Source: Achaetomium macrosporum
Taxonomy: Eukaryota; Ascomycota; Sordariomycetes; Sordariales; Chaetomiaceae
DNA: 64,000 nucleotides
Assembly: GCA_033296875.1 (NCBI GenBank)
Contig: MU860059.1
Location: forward strand, 62,001 to 126,000
Direction: 5' to 3'
Part shown: piece after piece, positions 45,793 through 55,254 of the stretch
How the letters are laid out: every line of letters begins with the position of its first letter
Position numbering within the stretch: position 1 is the stretch's first letter
The notes under the pieces: model-generated
Told to the model about the DNA's origin: nothing
What the model saw: only the letters and a program-made list of their open reading frames with translations
The model's database searches: none
Made by a program: the position numbers and the translations under genes

Positions 45793-46578
45793 TCATGGCA
45801 CCGACGTGGACACTTTCACCCTCTCGCGCACAAAATACCAAGTATCCAAGATCCTGTCCTCATCCGACCCCGTGCGCTGCACAAAGTTGCTGTAAAGCCT
45901 CCACCCATGTCCTTCCATCGTCTCGAGAACACGCATGAGCATGATCCTCATCTTGACGCTCGCCTCGCCCCGCGAGCGCCATGGCCGCCCCTTCATCTCA
46001 AACTCGAACGAGTCGTGACTCCATCCCCCCTTCTCAAAGTAATCCAACCCCTCCAACACCTTCTTGATCCCCGAGATCAGAACCCCCAAATGGTCGTGAT
46101 CGCTGTCCATGCCAAACAGCCTTACCCCGTCCGCATCGTACACCACCCTGAGCTTATCGGCCCCCATAGGCGCCAGAGAAAGCCATTCCACCGCGGGTCG
46201 CAGCGCAACAACCTGACGGAAGATGAGCGTGTCCTTGGCCGTGTAGCGGCGACTGCACAGCAACGACGTGACCAGGTCCCAGCCGCGGCTGTAAAGGAAG
46301 GCGAGGACATCGCGCAGCAGACGGAAGCCGCCGACGTGGTGCTGGGTGCCGTAGTAGCCGAAGGGCTTGCCCCTGACCTTGTATTGGTAGGACTGACCGA
46401 AGCTGCCATGGGACTCGAGTCCCGGTGGCCAGCAGGCAAGGATGATGGACTCGAGACCCGATGTGATGTCGGGGGGGAAGCTGAGGAGGCGAATGGTATC
46501 GGACTTGTGGAAGGAGAGGGTTGCACAGGTGGAAGGGGCAGAAGCGGGTGCTGAAGGTGAGCTCGTGGTTGCGGACAT
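45793..46578 (-). CDS. Unknown protein with internal domain duplication
   Basis: Single-exon frame of 261 aa from ATG 46578; an upstream in-frame start at 46680 would add 34 residues of low protein character. The N-terminal 20 residues are Ser/Ala/Pro-rich. Two halves show the same layout. The first has IRLLSFPPDITSGLESIILACW, then SYQYKVRGKPFG, LLRDVLAFLYSRGWDLV. The second has VRLFGMDSDHDHLGVLISGI, then SFEFEMKGRPW, IMLMRVLETMEGHGWRLY. Each half fits a beta-alpha-beta-type module with a conserved V/FEMKGRPW-like strand and a terminal helix ending GWxLV/Y. This suggests an ancient tandem duplication. I do not recognise a named family; no signal peptide or membrane segment is seen. Confidence 0.7.
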   Translation of the reverse strand: MSATTSSPSAPASAPSTCATLSFHKSDTIRLLSFPPDITSGLESIILACWPPGLESHGSFGQSYQYKVRGKPFGYYGTQHHVGGFRLLRDVLAFLYSRGWDLVTSLLCSRRYTAKDTLIFRQVVALRPAVEWLSLAPMGADKLRVVYDADGVRLFGMDSDHDHLGVLISGIKKVLEGLDYFEKGGWSHDSFEFEMKGRPWRSRGEASVKMRIMLMRVLETMEGHGWRLYSNFVQRTGSDEDRILDTWYFVRERVKVSTSVP

Positions 46579-47141
46579 GGTGGGCGATGGTAGGAGTGCT
46601 CGATGAGGCAGGGATAGATAGCGTGGTTTGGCTCTGGCATTGTGACAGAACAGCTTGACTGCATCAGGTATAAATATCACTTATTCAAGGCGCTGGTCAA
46701 GCACGTGGGGGGGGCATACTGGATTGAGGATACCGAGATGCATGACAAGCCTCATCGCCAAGACGCGACCGATCGACGGCGAGGCTATGCCAGTCGTATT
46801 GGTCGTAACGCACTTCTAGTGGTTTGCAAGGTTGAAATAACAGAAAAAACGCAGTAAGGAGGAAAGACAACACCAAAAGTGCAAGAGGACATACAGTCGC
46901 AGTTAAGGTTGCAAGACCATCAAAGCGCGCTCCAATATTCTCTAGCTCGTAGGCTGGATACCAAGGAAGCGCGATATCGCGAAGGGGTCATAAAAGAACA
47001 CCGCATATGTAAGGTACCTTGATTACCCGCGTCGGCATCTCATTGAATGACCTGACCTCCAGAGGCTCTTGCTCTCTCTCCATAAGGCAATAAGAGACCG
47101 GCAATTTTTGCTTGACTAGGTAGGTAATAATACCTAGAAAA
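46579..47141. other. Intergenic region
   Basis: 563 bp between two minus-strand genes: promoter of the 261-aa protein gene and 3' flank of the LPMO gene. It contains a taggtaggtaataatacct word at 47118-47136. No gene is seen. Confidence 0.55.
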
Positions 47142-47839
47142 TCAAGCCCACGACTGCCTCCTAATCCTGCGCTTATGAGCCTGCTCCGAGCTTGCCGCCG
47201 CCGGAACAGTGAAGTCAATGCACGACTCGTATGTCTGACCCTGACCCAGCCAGTACCACTGAATAACCTGTGCCGCGAGTCTATGTCAGCTCACGATACA
47301 GCAGTCCGGGTCGGTTCAGGAACGCTCACGCAAGCACCAGCCTCGGTGCATTTGCCGCCCAGCTCGGGGATCGTGACGCTGAACTTTGTCTGGTCCGCCG
47401 GCGGGTTCGCCGAGACCGCGTAGTTGTCGGGCCAGGATTTCAGGGGGGTGCCAATGACGCTGTTGCTCGCCGTGTCGACAACCGAGACGTTGGCGTAACC
47501 CTTGTGCGGGATGCGGATCCAGACTTGGAGGTCGACCACCTGTCCCGGCTTGTAGCTCTGCACGTTGGCCGAGTTGTCGGCGAACTGATAGCCCTTGCAC
47601 AGCCAGAGGTTGCACTTCTTCGGGTCGTAGCCGTTCTTCAGCCCGCCCGGGTTCGCCCGGAGCAGCGCTTCCGGGTACGACGTGTTGTCGGCCCGGTAGA
47701 AGTCGGCCATGGTCTTACCGCACGCCGCCTCCGTGGCAGCGCCCGGTGTGCGTGTCGCTGGCTTCTGAACAAGGCCGTGTGCCGAAGCCTGGGCGACGAG
47801 CCCGGCGAGGGTCAGTAGGGATGCTACAGTGAAGCGCAT
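47142..47839 (-). CDS. Lytic polysaccharide monooxygenase, AA16-type
   Basis: Exons 47330-47839 and 47142-47267 (intron 47268-47329) encode 211 aa. The signal peptide MRFTVASLLTLAGLVAQASA is followed directly by His21, which after cleavage becomes the N-terminal copper-binding histidine; His112 in RIPHKGYANVSV is the likely second ligand of the histidine brace. CNLWLCKGYQFADN, VIGTPLKSW and CVIQWYWLGQGQTYESC match the fungal AA16 family, secreted copper enzymes acting on beta-1,4-glucans. There is no carbohydrate-binding module or GPI signal; the last about 15 residues are basic (HKRRIRRQSWA), an unusual tail after the catalytic domain. AA16 rather than another chitin-binding-type-4 LPMO is my recognition from conserved blocks. 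Confidence 0.85.
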
Positions 47840-48805
47840 GATCGCGATTGATTAGGTAGGTCGGGGGGGTTCTGCAGGCTCTCAGGGTCCAAGTTAAAAC
47901 CGTCCGCTCAGCGACATCATCTTCATCGCGTCCGGGATGGAGGGTTTTATCATTCTTCCCATGTCGTACTTCTTCCACGCTTGGGAAGACGGCTGCACGG
48001 AATCTGGGCGCCCCGGGTGTTTTTGCCTAATGATCCCGTTCCTACATAGTGATCGGGGGTTCATAGCGGCCACTGACAGCTAAGCAATATATGACTGGCG
48101 TTTGTAATAGATATATACACGGATCGCGATTTAATTGCCGGCTGTCGGCAGACAACTTGCCGGGACGGAGTTTGTACAGTACTCGTGCTGATGCAGGAAC
48201 GGCCACTGCTTCAAGCGCTCCGAGGTTCGAAAGGTTGCGCAGTCTTCAAAGTTCAACACTCACTGCAGGGGGCCGGGGTCTGCCCCATGTTTCCATCCCG
48301 GGCAGGGTGGCAGGGCAAGTTGACCAAGCTCAGTCGGACCCACATCCTGCCCCGCCGGCAGGGGTCCAAGCTCGGTCTCCCGGCAACCAGCTGTTGGCCT
48401 TGGCATCCGATTGTGGCAGGGCCAGCTCATTGAAGCACACAGCTCATGCGGGTTCTACTACTTTTGTGGGAGACTGGCAGCTGGGTCGTGCGTAAAGAAG
48501 ATGACGACGATGCCCTTCTAATCTACAGCGGGATACTATTTTCACGCCCGCCGGCGACAACTCGCTTTCGAGCATCGCGGATCCGTAAGACAGACGCACT
48601 GCTTGTTCGATAAGCCCGATTGCCCCGCCATTCCTTCCGCCGCCCAGATCCCAACCACCAGGCGACGGATGAGTCCGTCCTCAACTTTCCGGCAACCTCA
48701 TTCCCTTTCCCAACTCCCGATACCGGACAACGAAACGTTGGTAGTCTCTCCGCATACTGCTTCGTAGCCGGACTAGGGCTTCAACGGGGCCGCGCATCGC
48801 CGCCC
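47840..48805. other. Divergent intergenic region
   Basis: 966 bp between the LPMO start (minus) and the b561-like gene start (plus), so both promoters lie here. An open frame upstream of 48806 continues in phase back to 48620, but its residues look like leader translation rather than protein. Confidence 0.55.
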
Positions 48806-51513
48806 ATGGCGCCGGCAGACAATCTCTCCCCGCCGGGGTCGAGTTCCTACTCGTCCGACACGATGACGGTGGGCGACGGGACATGGGACTTTACCAAGAA
48901 TACATTCCTTTTGCCGAATCTCGTGGGATTGAATTTTGACACCATGCGGTACAACGGTAAGCGCTTGGGTCCCTGTCGCAGACTAGCAGTGACAGAAGCT
49001 AATCGTGAACCGCAGGCATGGGCAACCGCTTCTCAACCCTGACAGAATACCACTCGCTCATTCTCGGCCATGGCGTGCTCGCCGCAATGACCTTTCTCTT
49101 CATTGTTCCGATCGCCGTGCTGCTGGCGAGATTCTACACCCGCCGCCCGGGCAGCGCCGTTCGCTACCACGCCTACCTGCAGGTTCTGGCTGTCGGCCTC
49201 ACGACCGTCGTCTTCGTCCTGGGCTTCTTCGCCGTCGGCCCGCCGCGGAACTTGACAAACCCGCACCATGGCATTGGCGTTGCTATATACGTCCTGATCC
49301 TGGTCCAGCTTTTGGGCGGTCGCTTTGCCAGGGGGCGTGTCGGTCGTCCCTCCTTCATAGTGCATATGCACCGCTGGTTTGGCCGCGCCATCGCACTACT
49401 AGGCATTGTTCAGGTTCCACTGGGTCTCACTCTCTACGGTTCGCCTAAGGTTCTCTTCATTCTCTACGCTGTCTGGATGGGGTTCCTGTTGCTCCTCTAC
49501 TTCATTCTCGATTACCGCGACCACGGGAGGCGAGACCGGGATAGGGGCCCAATTCACAGTTATGTGGGCGAGGAAAGCAGCCGGGTCAGGTCGAAATCCG
49601 GTGGAAGGATGAAGTGGCTTGGTCCGCTTGCTGCCGGTGCTGGCGCATTGGCAATTCTCCGAGGCCGCAAGAAGCATAGAGATACAGAGTGGGGGACGAG
49701 CCGCACCCCAAGCCCGGTGGATCGGTCCCACGGCGGGCGTCAACCTACAGTGATCTCCTCACGGCGCGAGTCTGACAGCTACTACGACGAGAAACAGCCG
49801 GAGCGCCGTCGTGCCAGCGGCGGAGGCGGCTTCATGAATAAGATTCTTGCGGCCGGCGCTGGCTTGGGTGCTGGTGCGCTGGTTTCCAGGATGATGAACC
49901 GGGGAGATAGACGCCATGATGATGAGTATTCGGCTGTTGCGAAAGACACGCCAAGCCGTGTGCGCAGTCACCCGCCGAGGAGCGAGTTCACCGACTTCAC
50001 TGAAAGCGAGTACACAGAGCGGACCGAGGACGTACGGAGGCACCCAAGCCGGTATGAGAAGCAATCATCTGTGCTGCCGGCTCCTCGTCCGCCTGCCGGC
50101 GACAGGCCACCCAGACCTATGACTCCACGACGCTCACGCGCTGGAACCTCTGGGCTCGATAGTACTGTTGATGCCTCGGATTATTCGTCTTACGTCAGCC
50201 CTTCTCGCAGATCTCCTCTTGAACGACGAAAGAGCGGCGGCGTGGGTAAGGGGTTGCTTGCTGGGATTGGGTTGGGTTTCTTGGCCAAGATGGGCAAGGA
50301 CAAACGAGATCGGAGAGAGGAAGAACGGCTGCGCTATGAAGAGGATAGGCGGAGGGAGGAAGAAGAAGACAGGCGGGCGGGCCGCCGTGTCTCGAAATAC
50401 ACGGGCGATGGCTACCCCAGCCCGTCGAGGCGCGAGTCGAGACGACGCCCACACCGTCCACGCCCTCCAGCATCAGGGGTCACCATGACGGATACTTCGA
50501 TGATGTCGGAAGAGTCGTCGATCGAACCCCGCGGCAGTACTCCGTACGATCCTGTACCGCCAAGCAGTGTTCGCCCGACTGCTGGTGCACCTCCTGTGCC
50601 TGGGACTCTGCCTGCCGCGGCTCCGGTCCCGCCCCCGGCACCTATACCAGCGCCCATTCCCCCACCAGGCATGGCGTCAGGGCAACACTCCCGATATGAT
50701 GTGTCGGAGCCGGTTTCAATACCTCCAATGCCGAGTGATCCCCATGGGATCTTCCATCACGACTCAGATGCCAGCGGAACCTACAACTCCCCCAGCGGCC
50801 GTCGTCGTAAGCAAGATGGTGAGTCAGCTGCCGCCGCCGCCGCCGCCTCAGCCAGCGCGCTAGCGCTAGCAGAGGAGGAAGAACGACGGCGGCGAGGCGA
50901 GCGCTCGCGCGACCAGAACTCTCAAACAACCACGGCCCCGGTGAGCGTGCGCGTGCGCGTCCACGACGACCGAGACCGCAACATTACCCTGCGCATGCTC
51001 ACAGACGAGGAGGCGCGCCGCGAGCAGATGCGCCGCAGACGCAACGACTCGGTCAGCAGCCACTCCGGCGGCGAGACACCCACATCCCGGCGCTACCGCC
51101 GCGACTCGTCCAGCCAGCGGCGCGCCGAAGCTGCCGCCGAGCAGCGCGTCGAGGCCGCTCACCCCGCTCCCTCCGCAACCGCGGAGGCGCTCGACAACGA
51201 GCCGCTTGCGCCGCTGTCGCCGCCGAACCCGGCGTTTGCGAGACGGGCCGGCGGCGGGAAAGACTCGGCCTATTACTCCGGAGCGCCTGGTGTCCATGGC
51301 AGCCCGGGAGCGGGGCCGTCGGGCGCGATGCCTGCTGCGGGAGCGACTGTGTCGACCTTGGCGAGTCCGGCAGGCTTGATGAGTCCTGGTGGAAGTCATG
51401 CCACGTTTACGAGCGGGCCGCTTACGGATTCGGCGGCGGCGGATAGGAGGAGGCGGAGAAGGCTCGAACGGAGGGACGGAAGCCGACAGGCTACGACGGT
51501 GGAGTTCTCGTGA
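48806..51513 (+). CDS. Cytochrome b561-like membrane protein with long disordered tail
   Basis: Exons 48806-48956 and 49016-51513 encode 882 aa. After a polar N-terminus of about 60 residues come five hydrophobic helices at about residues 63-92, 99-123, 133-151, 168-192 and 196-217. Histidines sit at helix ends as expected for heme ligands (LILGHGVLAAMTF, RYHAYLQV, NPHHGIGV, VHMHRWFGR). This is the cytochrome b561 / ferric-reductase-like fold that moves electrons across membranes. The remaining about 650 residues are disordered: Arg/Asp/Ser-rich, a Gly/Ala stretch (AAGAGLGAGALVSRMM), a second one (GKGLLAGIGLGFLAKM), Pro-rich runs and a charged helix (REEERLRYEEDRRREEEEDR). The tail is far longer than in ordinary b561 proteins. 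ATG 48806 was preferred over 48620 because the sequence becomes protein-like from MAPADNLSPPG. Confidence 0.8.
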
Positions 51514-52231
51514 TATTTTTACTTACCTTGCTGACGCAGGCGGTACCTGAGTTTTGAGGCGGTTTGTTGTTTCGATGTACTGGGGCCTTACATGGCGTTT
51601 GGGATGAGAAGATCCGAGAAAGATGACCTTGTATGGGTTTGATGAAGGGATGAAGGTACGAAAGGGAGAGATGTTCGGTTACTAAGTGGATCTTGTGGGA
51701 GCTGCGGCAGGATGGTCTGCCATGATGTGATGGTGGAAGAGCGGGCAAATAACCCTGTATTCAACGTCTCAAATTTGGCAATGATATTTCCTAATGTACT
51801 GTACATCGCATTGACAGTCCAATCAGGAATCCTCTGCGTACCTTATACGCCGCTTCAATGCTTGGTGATAAAGGGGTCTTGCGGCTCGTGATGATACGGT
51901 CATGACTGACATTTCTTCCGTCATGCCATACGAAGTACTCGGAAATTTACTCTCGGTAACCTGACTGAATTACCATCCCTTCCGCTGTGCCCCGCATTTA
52001 AACCCCTGCCAATCTGCACCCCACCATCGCCTTCAGACTTCAGAACCCAGACGCGCCCCAATTAGGGAGCGCGACGCGACAATCCAGCACCCCCATGCCA
52101 CCTAGACCCGGACGGACGCTTTTAACCAACAAGACTGAGACCAAGCCATTGCAACCGACAGGGTTGCCACAACAGAACATCTGAAACTGGGTCTTCACGC
52201 AAACTGAGCACTGTTTGGTCTCTCATCGGCA
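51514..52231. other. Intergenic region
   Basis: 718 bp between two plus-strand genes: 3' flank of the b561-like gene and promoter of NNF1. Nothing further is recognised. Confidence 0.55.
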
Positions 52232-53312
52232 ATGCCATCCAACCGGCATCCTCCTCCTCCCACCGCGCAACAGCAAGACACCGAGATGCTCGACACACCA
52301 TCACCACCACCACCACCACCACCACCACCACCACCACCACCACAACCACAACCACAACCACAGCCACAGCCAGAAGCCCAAACCTCCGGTCAAGCAGACC
52401 CCACGACGGGAGAACATGAACCTCAAGAACAAGAACCCTCCTCCGAGCCAGACCCCCCTCCCCCGCAGGACACAACGACCCCAATCACCCCTGGCCCGCG
52501 CGCCGCCCGCCTGCAGGCCCTCTTTGCGTCCACCGTCAAGCACACGCTGGACAAGATCAACCGGGACAACTTTGCGGCATGTTTCCCTACCATTGCAGCG
52601 CGGGCGCCGGGGACGCTGGAGTTTGTGCAGCGGCAGATGGTTGAGAGATTGGGCGGGTTGTGGAACGTAGGTTCTTTTGTTTTGAATTCTCTCACTCAGA
52701 TCCTGGTACTATGTTAAGTGCCGCGTTGGATTGGGATGTTTTCGTCGACCACTAAGCTGCTGTGCGCAGCGTATGGCTAACTGATTGGTGGTGCTGACCC
52801 CTTGACAACAGAAAGAGTTCGAGACGATAATGTCTAATCGGCAGGTGGTGGCAAGGCTGAATGAGTTGGAAGGGTTGGTCGGCGATGCGGCGAGGAGGAG
52901 GCTGGAGGCTGGGGACGGGGCGGCGCCACCTGTTGCGTACGTTGTTCCTTTCCCTTTCTCTCTCCTGTGATGGTTCCCTGTCACGCCCACTCCCGACTAA
53001 TCCGTCCCATATAGACCACACACCCTCCCTGCAGAAACCATCCTCTCCGCCCACCTTCACCCGCACCTAACCTTCCAGCGATCCCAGCTCAATGCCAAGC
53101 TCCAAAACACGCAAGCCTCGAATGCCAAGTTGTGGGAGGAGATCCAGGCGCAGCGCGCTGAGATGGAGGCGCTGCTTGCCGGTGTTGAGAAGATTCTGCG
53201 GGATATGGACGGGGCAAATGTGCTGCTAGGCGAGGTGGTGGAGGAGCTAGCCGAGGAAACGAGGAGTGCTGAGAGGGATGTTATGTCTGTTCAGAGCGCT
53301 GGGACGAAATAA
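52232..53312 (+). CDS. NNF1: Kinetochore protein Nnf1 (MIND/Mis12 complex)
   Basis: Exons 52232-52666, 52812-52936 and 53015-53312 encode 285 aa. The conserved part starts near residue 90 (ARLQALFASTVKHTLDKI, FAACFPT) and continues through KEFETIMSNRQVVARLNELE, PHTLPAETILSAHLHPHL and the coiled coil QLNAKLQNTQASN to ETRSAERDVMSVQS. These are blocks of Nnf1, a subunit of the Mis12/MIND complex that links inner-kinetochore CENP-C to the Ndc80 complex. The N-terminal 90 residues are an unusual low-complexity extension: a run of about 13 prolines coded mostly by CCA/CCACC repeats, then alternating Pro-Gln. All junctions are GT-AG and in phase. Confidence 0.88.
52294..52372 (+). repeat. CAC/CCA trinucleotide microsatellite inside NNF1
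   Basis: Uninterrupted (CAC)n turning into (CAACCA)n and (CAGCCA)n, coding the polyproline and Pro-Gln stretch of the Nnf1 N-terminus. Length is likely polymorphic between strains. Confidence 0.85.
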
Positions 53313-53988
53313 TAATAGGTGACGAGGGATGTTGTTGGGCAATGGGTGGCGAGACTGGAAGGTAGAGTGATGGGGACACAGGACGTCCGATCTTCGATGC
53401 GGTCTTTGGACCGTGTTGTGCAAGTTGAGGAAAGGCCGGTTGCATAGGAATTGGCGTCGAGGACACGGGTGTTTTATGGATATCCAGGCGTTGAGGGCCG
53501 GGTGGGATGGCGTTTGGCGGATTCAGTGACAGAGACAATCAGAGGTTCAATACCAGTTCAGAAAGGACCAAGTGGGACTTGGGATTCAATGACCGCTTTG
53601 GCGTGTTCCTGTCCAACTGTCTACAGTGTTGATATACTGGAGGTGCCCGACACCGGCATGAAGAGCTTTCCCCTTCCACCCATTCCGTGTAAATTCACCT
53701 AGAAGCCCGAAAGGAAATGTGGTATATGATGCTATAGCCCGCCCAGCCCGTCGCCTCAAGATATCCAATGCCATGCTAAAATGGTATGCAAACAAGGAAA
53801 GCCTAGCCAGTCAGATGTATCCGGTGCTCCGTCTGTACCCGATAACTCCGCGCCGTTGTTGTGACAAAAGGGACAAGCAAAGAGGGATAACGAAGCAAGC
53901 TGCTCAGTAGCGCAAGAAGACAGCAAACGACCACTGCAGACCCGAAACCCTGCGACCATCTGATTGCAGTGGGAAAGGCCTTGCCGGT
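53313..53988. other. Convergent 3' intergenic region
   Basis: 676 bp between the stop codons of NNF1 (plus) and the PH-domain gene (minus). Nothing beyond 3' flanks can be recognised. Confidence 0.55.
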
Positions 53989-55254
53989 TCACAGAAGCCT
54001 GTTCTCGGGCATAATGACCTGCCACGGCCCCATGACATCCACCTCGCCGTAGGCCGGTGGCAGCACGCGGACCATGCGGCCCGTGGCCCAGTCCACGTAC
54101 CACCGATTCCCCCTCGCAATCACGTAGTTGCTCTTGCGCGGACTCTTGAACAGCAGCACGGAGTAGCAGAGGCGGGCGTACAGCTGATCGTGCGTCAACG
54201 TCCAGTGGTGCTGTGGCCTCCACTTGCCCGTCTCGGGGTCGATGCTCTCGTTCGGGTACGATGTGGTTGACAGTCTCCCGACAATTGGGTGGTCGGTTCG
54301 CGGGCCGTGGCCGGGGCCTCCTCGGTCATCCCCTCCGTATGCGGAGTCTGGTGGTTCCCCGCCCTCGCCGCTCTCACCCTCGCCGTCATCCTCGTCCTCG
54401 TCGCTCGCTTCTTGTCTCCGTTGCTCGGTGAGCCGATCGAAGCCGATGCTGTCTTGGGGTTGCGGTCGTTGACCTCGTAGATATCGTATCCTCTGAATCC
54501 GTGGTATGCTGAAATCTCTGGGAAAGTCACGCTCGTCGATTGGTGGCGAGATATTGATGGCAGCGAATATCCCGTCGAGCCAAGTAACAAATGTTCCTAG
54601 CTCGACGCACGATAGGAGAAATTGGTCTGTTTCTGCCCGCATGCGGATGACGTACCGCCGCCTAGTTTTGGTCAGCTTTCATCTCGGGACTGAGGTCCAC
54701 GCCCGTGTCCCACGCCGGAATGATTCAACGCACTTTCTGTAATCGGCGGCAATACCCGCATCCGCATGGAGCAGAGTGTAGCTCTTCTCCAGGGTCGACT
54801 TATTCACCCACGGCGGGTTGTCCGGTGATATGTCCGGACCGTCGTTTTTCGACGACCACCATCGATCCTTCTTGACCGAATAGAAGTTCAGCGCAGTGCC
54901 GCGCAGCTCAACGTAGACCATCCTCCAGTCGCGATACTCGGCCCGCTTGGTCGTCTCCTCGATCTCCATCTTGCGCATGAACACTCCCTCCAGGTGGATG
55001 CCGCACGAGTACTGCGGCAGCACGTCCTCGGGTACGCTTGCAGAAGACCCCACGTCGACAGCCGCGAGCGCCTTCCTCTGCGCGGCGATGGCAGCCTTCA
55101 TGGCCGACTCGTAGCTCGGCGGCTTGGCGGGCCGCGACGTCATGAGCTCCCGGTAGAACATGTCCTCCTCCATCGACATGCGGCGCCGGCGCCCGGACGA
55201 CGCCTCGCCGCCGGCGCTGTACTGGGAGAAGGCATCGCTGGGTCGTCGAGCCAT
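53989..55254 (-). CDS. PH-domain protein
   Basis: Exons 54734-55254 and 53989-54661 (intron 54662-54733) encode 397 aa. A PH domain spans about residues 82-205: GIHLEGVFMRKMEI, WRMVYVELRGTALNFYSVK, LHADAGIAADYRKRRYVIRM, FLLSCVELGTFVTWLDGI. The final Trp-containing helix is the PH hallmark. The middle is acidic and disordered (ASDEDEDDGEGESGEGG). The C-terminal about 95 residues are again ordered: DPETGKWRPQHHWTLTHDQ, YSVLLFKSPRKSNYVIARGN and RWYVDWATGRMVRVLPP, a block conserved in a family of fungal PH proteins of unknown role. PH domains bind phosphoinositides or proteins, so membrane targeting is likely. The splice junction is supported by rebuilding the PH strand DYRKRRYVIRM. Confidence 0.82.
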
